Shown piece by piece: positions 12,301 to 25,000 of a DNA stretch of 64,000 nucleotides; position 1 is the first letter of the stretch; each line of letters begins with the position of its first letter. A program made the translations under genes and the position numbers. Below the pieces are notes generated by a model, which saw only the letters and a list, made by a program, of their open reading frames with translations, was not told the DNA's origin and ran no database searches. The DNA is taken from assembly GCF_905147045.1 (NCBI RefSeq), contig NC_065888.1, positions 12,281,001 to 12,345,000 of the forward strand, written 5' to 3'. Source of the DNA: Nymphalis io (lineage: Eukaryota; Arthropoda; Insecta; Lepidoptera; Nymphalidae).

Positions 12301-15300
12301 GATAAGAACAGACAAAGAAAAAATATATTAATTGTGAGTGTTGTTCATAATTTTAATTATTTGAGAGTGGGAAATCCATTTAATACAATTGATTCGATAT
12401 AATTAACGATATTAAACAAATCTTTAGGATAATTTAGATGCATGTAAAAATACCAATACTTATTGTTTATAATAGCATCTTCAGCTTATTAGGTCACTCT
12501 AAAATAAATGAATACACTACCTCTCTTCCGTTTTGGAAATAGATTTAGGTGCCGAAAAGTCAACGATTTTCTCAGAAGTGCTGTCAGGGAACACACTACG
12601 TTTGTCACGAGTGCTTTGGTTTGCTTCTGTCGTCGGAAATAAGGACGGTAACGCTGAAAATTATTTAAAAAGTTAAATACATTTTAAATAATATGTCTGC
12701 TAACGAATGTTTCTTGAATAATACAATAATAAACTCAAACTTTCACAAAAAACTGTTTATCTTCTAATCAGGTGTTAATTTTTCAAGTAACATAGATATA
12801 ACCTAAAAATAAGCATTATTATTTTAGTAAATAGTAAAATTCTTACCACTGTCAGGTATCTCCGGGTTCTCATTCAGTAAGCGTTTAATTTCTTTAATGT
12901 TGGACGCCTGACCCTGTTTGACGATCGCAACTGAATCGGTAAAGTCTTCAGGTTTCAAACGTACCATATTGGTTGTACCAATCTGTAATTTTATTAAATC
13001 AATAAACCATATTAAACTATGTACAATTGTTTCAGGAATAAAATCATTGTTTATATGAGTATGCAAAAGATAAGTGAAACTTGTATTTTTATAATTTAGT
13101 ATAATGAATACATAACTTTGGTCAAATCAGTACAGTACAGTTTCCAAATTGTAACAATCAAAAAACATTTACAATTTTAGTAGCCGTTAGGAGCATCGTT
13201 TTGATAATTATTACGTTAGCAGAAATAAATTTTATACTCCGAATACTTTTACCCCGTAATACTTTCACCAAGAACTCTAATTCTAGAATAAAAAGTTTAA
13301 AAACTTGTTTTCTCGTGTTTCAGTCCTGTTACCTACGGTTCCCACTTTTAACGATTACCTGACAGGAGACAAGGCTAACTTAAAACTTGATGTAACATAT
13401 TTTGTTATTGTTAATTTTCCTTATAATTTATTAGGTACCCCAATGATTTATCAGGCATCTTTAAATAAGAAAACAGAGGACAAATATTGATAAGATTCCC
13501 AATATTAAAAATGTTTATCGTTCGTAACATTCATAATGTTTATTTACATTTAATTAACATATTCGTCGCCTAAGCCGTTCTCCTAGAGATCTTTATTAAA
13601 TTTCATACTGAAGAATGATAACAAGAAGATAAACGTTCGCCTCAAACTTAGGCAGTTTTCGTAATGTTACAAATCATGCTTTCAATAATATTATTAAACA
13701 ACGTAATTATTTTATATAATTAATTTAAGATCCTAAGCAAAATTTCGTTGTAGGATTTCAATTCTTAAGATTTTTTGGATTATTCGCTTAAAATAATGTT
13801 TTAAGTTCACCATTATTAAAATTATTTTAGGTATACATTTTTATTTCAGTTAAAACATTTACTACAGGTTTCTTTCATTATTATACTAAATATAATAAAA
13901 TAAAAAAAACTAAATCAAAATATATATAATATAATATTGATGTTATACTTATTATATTGAATAATAAGCTGATTGTCAACCATCGCTAATTTGAGAGGCA
14001 CTTGAAGAAGAAAAATATTGAATAATATATATAATATTGTTGTAAATATATTATGATGATATATTTGCGAAGGTCTTATAACGAAATATTATTGTGTATT
14101 ATATTAAATACTACACTGGTAATACTTAATATTGTTATTTATTGGGGCACTATTCGTGTAGTTGCGGTTAAAATAGTTAATAAATTAATCAAAAAATATT
14201 TGTCAGTTATGATATGACATTAAACTCTAAAGTATTAATTTATATAAAAATACAACATTCATTTACATTATGCCTTAAATAAATAAAAATAAAAAATAGT
14301 TACTGTACAAATCGTTACCGCCTAGAATGGTGGCAAGAGTGCTAGCAGCATTTCCACTTTGAATCGCAATTCCGATTCTCTGGGCGAAAAATTAACCAGC
14401 CCTCCTGTCACCAGGCAATAAGACGGAGTGTAATATTTTGATGAAAAGCTCTAAATAAATTATATTACCTCCATCAACTAGTAGATTAATAAAACGTTTA
14501 TGCGTGCTATTGCTTGTAATTGTAGTTCTTATCTAGTTAAGCTAAAATCAATAACACAATCGCGCAGCGCACCCCGTTTAATCGACTCTAACCCGACTTT
14601 CAGACTAATCCCATTTAACATATTATTGTGTTGTATTTCGCGTTTAACGATAACACGGTAATTTATAAAGATACTCTAACTTCGAACTATTTTGGGCTTT
14701 ATTTCTATCATCTTCCTCTAACGAAAATTGCAATCGAACTGATTTTTGGATAAATACAATTGAAACAAAGCTCCACTTTTTGTCATCTCCTCGGATTTTA
14801 TTGCTATCATCAAATTCTAGTGCTATTATTAAATATATTATAAATATTACAATAAATTTGGTTACATGTCAGAATCATAAAACTTCAATTATATTGAGTT
14901 TTTGAAAGCCTCACAAGCTAGAACACTTTTAAAGTTCAATTTTGTGGAGTGAATTTCGTAGATAAGCTAACTCCAACTTGAACATTACCGTTTTTAATGA
15001 TTTGTTCAGTAAAGTATCCGATTGCTTTATTATTTTATGAAAAAGTTAAAACGGTTGAAAGGCGAATATCCTCATTGAATAAGAAAAATACTGCGAAACG
15101 ATTCTCTGACAGTTTTCAGAACGTGTATCTTTATGATTTGGGTCAATACAACTTTGTTGTTACCGGATCAGAATTAAATTATTTCTTTAGAATCCATTCG
15201 AGAGAAAATGTTTTGTGTGCTGAGTATACACAACCTACATTTCGAATGTTTTAATCTAATTTTAAATACAAATTTACATTGGAGTAAATTGAATATTGTT

Positions 15301-16019
15301 GAAAACGATTTATGTGTAGCATTACATTCATTACAAAAATATTTTCATAAATAAGCGTTTTATTTCGTCTACTCATTTATCTTGTGGTATATGTTGAAGG
15401 TAAAAGTATGTATCGAAAGTTTGTGTCTAACGTCACTCACCAATAAAAGAGGAGTCGAACTCCTCTTTTATTGGAAATTTTAATATTGATTCTTATGACT
15501 GATTCCTGTTGTGGCAAATATTCTCAAAAAGACTAGCCAAATACGTAGGATATTTCGAGTTTTATATATTAGTTTAATAAACCACTACATGACCTACGTA
15601 GAATTGCATTGTTTTAAATCCACTTACTTTTTCCCGCCGCCGATCATAATCGGGGTACCAGTCACCACTCTCCGCGTCTTCATCATCATCGTATATATCT
15701 TCATCGTCAGCAAGCTGGGTATCATCTTCTAAAACAGTTAAGCCATGTAATTTTTCTAGGGACTCGAAGCTCTGTTTGTCCTTGTTTGCGCCTTTAGGGT
15801 TCTCAACTAGATTGCTGTCTTGGTCATCATCAGCGTAAATCTGCGGAAAAAAAGCAATAAAGTCTGTAAATAATAAACTTCACAGCCTTTTAAGCTTCAA
15901 AGTTATAAAGACGTGATAAATATTTAGATATAGAGACAGTTCTATAATCAATTATAACATGTTTCTTTTGATTATTAATGTTTAAACTTGTGGAGAACAC
16001 ACACACACAAAATTAATAA

Positions 16020-16071
<52 letters not shown>

Positions 16072-19000
16072 CAATTAATATTAATTACGACGCAAACCCG
16101 AGTGGACGGCGTTGTTAAAAAGTACCGATGGCTTGTGCCTACGCGCCGTCCGCGATCGTCGCAGCGGGCAGTGATTTTTTACTTGCATTACCCTCCACAA
16201 TATACTTCGATCGCCCTTAATATAATTGTTTTCTCGTCTATGTTAAATTATAGTTAATGCAATTCCGAATATTCTTTCCGTTCTGATTACCGTGATTGAC
16301 TTTATATGTATGTTAGTGTTCTCCTGACTGTATTGTGTTGTGAATTATATGTGTACGTCTGAATTAATTAGTGACTTTTATTTCGTCCGGTAATAGGCTA
16401 TCCAACACATTGTTAAGTGTTAGTTGCATTTGAACTGCTATCACAACTAAAAACATACCGATATGGATGCAAATAACGAATATCCACCCGTTTATCAATT
16501 TGCAGATATATGTACATACATGGTACCAAAATGCTTTATTATGCTTGTTATGTAAGCAATATAAAATAAACCCTCTCGGATGAAATACTGCCAGACGCCA
16601 TCAATCTCATGTCACTCATTAGCTAACTTATTTTTAGGTACCTTTAGCATGTTACCCGTGGTAACGTTACTTTCACGTTGGCGTCACTTTCCTTTGATGG
16701 ATTATTGGGTACGCTACATACAAGGTAAATACATACAGCCTCTATATTATATCATCAGTTAAATTGATATTTTATTACATTATTACATATCCTAATGATT
16801 ATAAGCATTCCCGCCGACATACCACGTGATTATGATTTGTATATAACAGCTATTTGTAATATTGGTTGTACTCAATGTTAATGGTTCTTGTGTAATATTT
16901 TGAATATTTTATATTATTATAACCATTATCATACTTACCAAATATATCAATCAATAATAATATGTCATAGACGTGATCACGAACAATCGTGAATAAATTA
17001 AACTAATATTATAAGTGTACCATAATATTGCAAAAAATCGAGTGTTCCAAACACACTTATTGTGTTAATTTTGAATTATATTCGTTATTCAATCCAACTC
17101 AAATAATTCTGACGAATGTAATTTATAAAAACGTCTATAATCTGACGCATGGAATGGCAAAGCTTTTTTTAACTATTTTTATTTAGATAAAAGGATAAAC
17201 GTAGGCAGTAGCCTATACTGTAATTTACGTCTACCAAAGTGTCCAAAGAGCTGGCTTTTTAATAAAATTTCCTTCATTACCGATCATATTTATAAACATA
17301 AAAGATTGAAATATTTTGTTTATAGTTATTAAACGAAACCCGAAGCATTAAAAGCTTAGTTTCAAAAATAAAATAATCGTTTCATTTGATCGCTATTACA
17401 AGCAAGGACGGGATTTAATGTTCTTGTAGCGTGTTTTATTGGTTTTATGATTGAATAGAACATTTATAACAAACAGCTGCATTATTTGACGATTGATTGC
17501 TTTTAAAACAATCTCATTTAATAGCTCGAAATAAAACGTTTCAACCCTTTACAGTGACTATTTAATTTTTATATTTTAATTTTGGATAATATTTTGGTTT
17601 TACTTATTTGAATAATGTCTGATTTTTTTTCTAACAATAACTACAATATATATATACACATTAAATATTATATTATTATAAGCCTTCGTAAAATTCATAC
17701 TTTTAGATGACGAAGACTAAATTTTTGGAAAACATCTTAATTACAACCAAATGTCGCTCAGTTTTAAAATAATTTGGACAGCTAATGAAGTTACATAGAT
17801 TACACAGCGCGTTAACTTTAAGCACTTCGATCGAATTTCGATAAAAAGTAATTAACTTCGACGAAATATCATTATAATTGAACGCATGATTAACATTGCC
17901 CATCTGGTCCATATTGACATCATAATAATTATAGAACCACTGTTTAAAGTAATCACTGCATATTATAAATCAAAGTACCCCGCCATGTCTGTCTATTGGG
18001 ATATACTCAAAAACTAACAAACTGATTTCCATGCGGCCCATCAATGGAATGAGTGAGAGAAGCGTTAAGTATGTTACATATCTATCTTTTACAAAATCTA
18101 AAAATCTAAATAAATTATATATAATGATAAATTCACTATTTTAAGCAATATTGCAATTTACATAATGTGTTTAGTTGTATAAAATGTCAAATAAAAATCT
18201 AAGAATCTTGAAACAGACGACTCAAGATTCCAATACGATGCGACGGAAGTTAATACATTCTGTCAACAAATGTGGCCCGATACGCTACTTATTCTTTAAC
18301 TGCAATTATAATATATATAGGTATTCTAATATATTATTAATATAATATTAAGTATTCTAATATTCTCTAACCTTAACAAGTTTCATAGTCAGTATAGTGT
18401 TTTTTATTCTATAATTTTCATTGTTTCAAAATCTTTTAATATGGTCATATATTTATTACATAATCAAAGTATTTACATATGTAAGAATAGAGCCATGTTT
18501 ATGTTGCAAGCATCTATTTTAAATAAAACTTATCTTTCTGATTGATTTTCGGCTATGGCTGCTAATATCAATGGCTAACCGACTCCACTGTTATACTGCA
18601 TTAATCTAATGTGTTTGCGAGCACAAATGCAATGTCTATTCCTTCATTCAATACGACAATTCGATAAGAAATCAAGAGCAAGACAAAAGGATTAACCTTC
18701 CCGTGCCTCACAAAGCTCTCGTGGCTAAAATAATATTTATTTATATAAATTATAAATGACAAAACAATTATGAAATATAAATAAAAAACAAATTTACGGA
18801 TTTAAAAATATATGTTTGTAATTTATTCACGGATCAGGGTAAGAGAATTAGGGGCGTTTAAATTTATGCCCGCAATCAATTGGAGCGCTTAAATTGGTTT
18901 TGACGGGCCGCGTGCCACTGCGGCTCCTATTATATCTATGGCGCAATACTTTTATTTAGAATATAATTAAATAACATATAATCTATATAATATCATAAAA

Positions 19001-22000
19001 TAATTATATTTTTAGAATAACTATACCTTCTTATATTATACCTAAATTTAGGATTCAATCCTTAAATAACCCAAGCGGGCTTTATGCAAGCTTTCCTGGG
19101 TACCACACACTCACATCAGATATTCTACCACTAAACAGCAATACTTGGTAGTATAGTGTCCTGGTTTGAAGAGGGAGTAAGTCAGGGTAACTACAGGTAC
19201 AAGGGACATAATATTTCAGTTCACTAGGTTGATGGCGCATTGGTGTTTAATAAAAGGAATGGTTAATATTTCTTACAGCGCCAATGTCTATGGGAGGTGG
19301 TGACCACTTACTACCAGGTGGCCCATTTGCCCGTTCGCTTACCTATTTTATGAAAAAACTTACAAAAATAAATAAAAGACATAAATATATTGAAAACATT
19401 TTTTCAATGAAATTATGAGTCGAAATTCTTTATAACACCATTAAATTATTAGTTGCATCTCATGACTATGCCTATGAATATTTATCGTTGTAGTTCATCC
19501 ATTAAATTTTTAAGTCCATGATCAAGAGCTATCTTTACATTCAGGATTTACGTGTCAGTGATGGAATGCGTTTTTAAACGTTTTAACACGCTCATATATC
19601 TTATCAAAAGATATTGAACACATTCACTTTTGAAAGCTCACAGCCATGTATTGAACCCGATAATTTATTTATAAATAGACCATAAATAAAGAGCATAAAT
19701 ATTAAATAAATAGACAGAGTCTTAGGCGAGAGTGAATTTGAAGTGAAAAATGGCATGTGGTAATAAAATCATTTATTAGCACATGTGCCATCTCCTATAA
19801 ACCAACTTGTCGATAGAAATACTATGGCTCCCATTGCTACATCTCAATGCAACCAGAGCGTGAATTTTCCCGGCTGGCATCGCGTCAGCAGCTAATAAGA
19901 ACGGACGTTAGTCCTTTGTTTTTAAGATCATTGAACTTATATCAAAATAATTCGTTAATACGAATACATAATTCACAAAGCGTGACCCGCTTATGATTTC
20001 TCATAAGTGTTTTTAAAACCACTAAACATTGATGTCACGTCCTGGTTCGCTAAAATAAATTGACTTTTAGGAATGATAAAGACTAACGGTAATGGAACGG
20101 ATAAGTGGATCAAGTTTCATTTCCTCGTCGCCCGCCTGACCTGCTAGCGCAAAATGGCGGACGGGAACGTATCAATCCAATTGTAAATGCAGCTGTTTTA
20201 AATTGGAATTAAATTGGGAAACTGTTCTCGTACCTCTCATAGATAGCTCAACAATTAAAATTTCAACGCTTTGAGCTATCCATAATTATAATGAAAAATC
20301 TAAAACATATAGCACAATAGATAATTGGCATACATTTAAGTCTCGACTAGTTTTACTATACATAAGTAATATATCGGTAATTTATTTGAACTGATTTGAC
20401 CGCTAATATTAAAGATCCGTCACAAAAATGAAATGAATGTCTACATTTAAATTGAACGCTTATATAATTCAACAAAGCTTTTCGGAAATAGATACGAATG
20501 TAACAATTTCATCCCCGAATATGACCTTGGACTCTCTCGCCCACATTTGTGACGCATGCTCACTAGAGTACGATGCCTAGGTATCCTACAGCATCATACT
20601 ATATGTATATATGTTCAATATAATACTTCGCAGCTCACCAATTCCACGACCGCCTCAGGGCAAAATATTTGAAATGGATGCGCGTGGCACCTCTTTAGAA
20701 CACACGATTATATTTATATAAGTGTCTGTAGTGCTTATATATTCTATTCCTTTTATTAAACATATCTGTAGGTACATATATTCGTTTTAGCTGTATTAAA
20801 TAATTTTAAACATTTGAAGCACCCATCGGCGTCATGTCTGTCCCAGCGAGACGACTAAAATAAAGCATCAAATCAAATTAAAAAAAATATTAATCCATTG
20901 ATAATAGATTAAGAGAAGAAAAGGTTTTTTCAAATTCCAATTTTTAATGTTTTATAGATTAAGCTGTGCGTTAATAAAATAAGCCAATCGAATCAATCGA
21001 CAGGTAGTAGATTCCTCGTAGATTAACATATTAGTTATAAAAATTTAGTTACTTATCTATACCTACTGTTAGAGTAAGTTAAACAGTTAACATTTTACAA
21101 AATGAAAATACTAAAACTTTCATTATAATAACAAACACGTGAAATGTTATTAATGAACTATTTACCTCGCTGGGCTATTTCTTATTTCATGGCGTGTCTA
21201 ACTGGGCCAGAGCCAAATCGATACGGATTTTATTAAAAACATTCGCAATGAAAAGTGGCAATTTGCCAGTAAACTGTTTCATTCACCTTCATAATATGAT
21301 ATCAACAATTAATCCTGTATAAAACTAACAATTAACAATATGCTATTTCCAAATTATATCTATGATATATGTTGTTTGCATTTGAAACACTTGAACCTTG
21401 AAGAATTAATGCGAAAAAAAAAATTGAAAGTATCTGACGGCGTCTATATGTACGTGACAGAAGCGTTGGTTAATTTTACGCCTAAAACATCGGAATTACG
21501 ATTTAACGAGGAAATTCTGCTAGCATCTGTGCCACAATTCCAAGCAGTCAATAATGACTGCTTGGAATCTGCAATAATGACTGCTTGAAATTGGAATCTT
21601 GGAATTTGCAACACATATAAATGTGATGTATTATACGTTACCAGATAATTTTGTAAGAACTTTTAGTTTATAATAAATCTACATAGATTGCAGACTGTCG
21701 AAAATTTTGAAAGGAGCATATTGTTTTCAATTTGAGTAAAATTATAAACAAATTAACCTTACCAGCCTTAAAGATTATATACTACAGAAATTTTATGCGT
21801 TTGATTGTAAATTGAATGATCCGTTAACAATTTTTCGACAGTTTAGATCAATCTAGACAAGACTTATATATTATATATACTTACATTATTACGGTCTTTA
21901 CAATTTTACCGTGGCCTCAATGTTAATAAAATTTGTATATAATTTTTTGTTTCACTAAATACTTTCAATACGTAAACATATCGTTACTAACTTACACACA

Positions 22001-25000
22001 TATTTAATTAGATTAGAGAAAACAACATTTATAACTAACACAAACGTTAAAATACTTAAACGTAACTAACGATTAAGCATTTTTAATTAAATTAAAACAA
22101 CCTGTGAATGGCCCACTGCTGGGCTAAGGCCTCCTCTCCCTTTTTGAGGAGAAGGTTTAGAGCTTATTCCACTACGCTGCTCCAATGCAGGTTGGTGGAA
22201 TACACATGTGGCAGAATTTCCGTGAAATTAGAAACATGTAGGTTCCCTCACGATGTTTTTCTTCACCGTCAAGCAAGAGATGAATTATAATCACAAATTA
22301 AGTACATAAAAACAGTTGTGCTTGCCCGGAATTGAACCCACGATCATCGGTTAAGATTCACGCGTTCTTACCACTGGGCCATCTCAGCTCAATTTTCATA
22401 TTAAAACAGATTTCAATATAATAAAACTTTCAGAGATTGTTTACATATTTGTTTTATTATTCTTTGTCTCAAACTCAAAAGTTTGTAAGGTACTTTTAAT
22501 ATAATTTAGAATGTTAAAGTTCATGATGTTTTGTAACTTCTTTTTTATTATGTTAATAATAATTATGCGTAAATACTCTGCTCTTTTTTCAGTACGTTGT
22601 ACGTCAAATATTTTGACAGAAGATAATTTTGGTCAGATTCGACAAAGAGACTCAATCATTATATACGGAACTGAAAAAGAAATAAATACTTAGCTTACTT
22701 TTGAGAATAACCATTAAAATAGGATTCATGACATTCAAATTGATCTTCTTCAGCTTCGATTGCAAGATGTATTTATATGTGATTTATTTTACTGCAATAA
22801 CTTGAAATATATAAAAGAATATATTAAACAAAATTGGCTTTTTTTCAAAAATTTCTTGTCATCACATTTCGTTCATTTGAGAATAGTAATGAAATTATTA
22901 ATTGCAATTAAAAGTAATAAGACATGACTGTAATTTCATAAACATAAAAACGTTGAAAAAGACATGTTAGCGATGTTCAGGGAATTTCCAAGCTAGTGAT
23001 TTTACACTTTAATATCGCCAAAACTGATCGCTCCGAACAGAATTAAGCGGATTCATTAAACCATCGCATTCCTTGCAATACCTAATGTCTAAAACCGGTT
23101 ATTTTGGCTGAAATATGGTATTTATTGTATATTGACTTCATGTTTTTTACCTTAATTTACTAATATTACATTAAATATTCTTTTAAATACCTAATCAAAC
23201 TTTCTTAGAAATATTGTTTTATTAAACGTTTAAGTGAGATTTTATTTTTTATGTCAATATCGTAATTAAAAATACACATACATAGATTAAGATATATGGC
23301 GGTGTTTATATTGATAAAAACCGCAATCTTCATAATAATGAAGATAATAATTATAAATACATTCGTACCTATATATTTAAAAAAACGTCATACCAGAGTT
23401 GAGTCCATATTATAGACTTGGTGTGTTATATAAATGAGTGTATATTACTTTGAATTTTATCATATATTCCATCCGACGGAAACAAATTTTGATAAAAATA
23501 TAGGCAAGCAAAGCAAATATACGTATTTTTCTTCCCTATATATCGTATTTACAATCGATTAAGTCAGGATACTACCGGATTTTACTAGTAGTAGGTAGGA
23601 CTTTGTGCAAGCTCGTCTGAGTAGGTACCACCCACTCATCAGATATTCTACCGCAAAACAGCAGTACTTGGTATTGTTGTGTTCCGGTTTGAAATGGGCG
23701 TTTGTGACCACTTACCATCAGGTGGCCCATATGCTCGTCTACCTACCTATTCTATAAAAAAAAAACCTCCTGACTTAATCGCTTAAATATAAAATAAATT
23801 TAATAAAACTAACGAAAATATAATAATCCCATAATTGGTTTTATAGCGTTCCAAATTATATGTAAGCCGTCATTATTATTATAACGGCTTACATACAATA
23901 CCCCTGGTTATTGATATAAATTATGATTCAACGCGTGAGCAAGTATTTATCAATTCAGGCTACAGAGTTGTCGCTACTGTGTTTCCTGAACTGTGACGTT
24001 CTTAATGAGCTCATAAAACCGCAAAAGTATAACAAATGTGAGGAATATTTGTTTGTATACAGGATATCTACAAATATTGTCATCATTACCCTTGCTAGTC
24101 TCAGGCGCAAATGCTTGCCAAAAAGCAGTGTATGGAGTGCGGGACGGGACTCTCGAATCTGCTTTTTAGCACTTTTTTGTTGAAGCTATGAAACGCATTG
24201 TTACAGTCAATTGCTTGAGGATCTGTGTCACAGATTTTAGAAATTGTGAGATTGTCTAGAAATTTATCCTAATTTATATGCATCTGATCGTATAATAATC
24301 GTATAAATCAACTAAATACGCTGTGTAACAATTTAAAAAAGTGCCACTTCCAAGATCTCATATTTATAGAAATATCATTCTTAGGTAAAGTTTTTTGGTA
24401 CCAAGGAACAATTATAACAATTTTAGCACTAGAATTAAAAAAAAGACTCGATGAGCCTGTGCTTGTTTAATTAGCTGAACTAAATATTTCATTTATCGCA
24501 ATAAGGTCGCTCTACTATATTATATGTAATTGCAATATGACGCATTATTTATTGTAAGAATAACAAGTTAAAATCTTCACTGCGTAATTTTAGTATTAAC
24601 AATTAAATTAATAAATGCAAATTGTCAAAAAATATTATTCTGAATTATATGTATCTAATAAATTGATAAAGCTATATACGTCTTTTTCCGACGGTACTTT
24701 CTAAACGGAAAATCAGCTGTCAAATGAATTTTAGGGTATTACGTTTTAGTACATGAGCTGGTAAAAGGCTTTTTGCTCTCCTTTTGATATTATATTAGCA
24801 AACTGTAAGTATATTTTTCTATGCTTTTCGCTTACATTACATGTCAATAGAATACTGAAAAGTTATTGCTAATTATTTTCAAAAATGTAATCAAGCTACC
24901 CCCTTAGTTTTGTTCCAAATTTTCTTGGACTATCTACATGACAGTTCCCTTTAGCCAAAGCAAATGCCCAAACCGAAAAATGATTATTATCATGTATCAT

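Larger units (their letters stand above)
8363..12520. other. eiger intron 4, AT-rich filler
   Basis: No coding exon recognised. It holds two repeat fragments (8985-9160, 10027-10118) and otherwise unremarkable AT-rich DNA. Several open frames of 60-80 codons here lack splice signals and motifs. Confidence 0.55.
12983..15627. other. eiger intron 2
   Basis: AT-rich intron. The two local structures are the unclassified block at 14318-14430 and a perfect hairpin at 15440-15474. No further exon is visible. Confidence 0.55.
15841..22090. other. eiger intron 1, distal part
   Basis: Mostly AT-rich. Besides the microsatellite and one family-A SINE there are small G+C-richer islands (about 16085-16180, 18840-18950, 19830-19915, 20095-20175, 20535-20700) with no mobile-element similarity that I can see. 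They could be regulatory elements or decayed repeats. No exon recognised. Confidence 0.5.

Noticed and set aside
15440..15474. MicroRNA precursor
   Set aside because: The 3-nt loop and 16-bp perfect stem do not fit a Drosha/Dicer substrate; the same holds for the other short-loop hairpins.
16024..16071. Centromeric or telomeric repeat
   Set aside because: It is a single short AT microsatellite; no TTAGG telomere repeat or satellite array is present.
21340..21588. 82-codon plus-strand open frame as a gene
   Set aside because: The end of the frame runs through the hairpin and duplication at 21537-21587, there is no motif, and a frame of this length is compatible with chance.
22108..22290. 60-codon plus-strand open frame
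   Set aside because: It lies within a family-B SINE; its peptide matches the frame seen in the other SINE copies.
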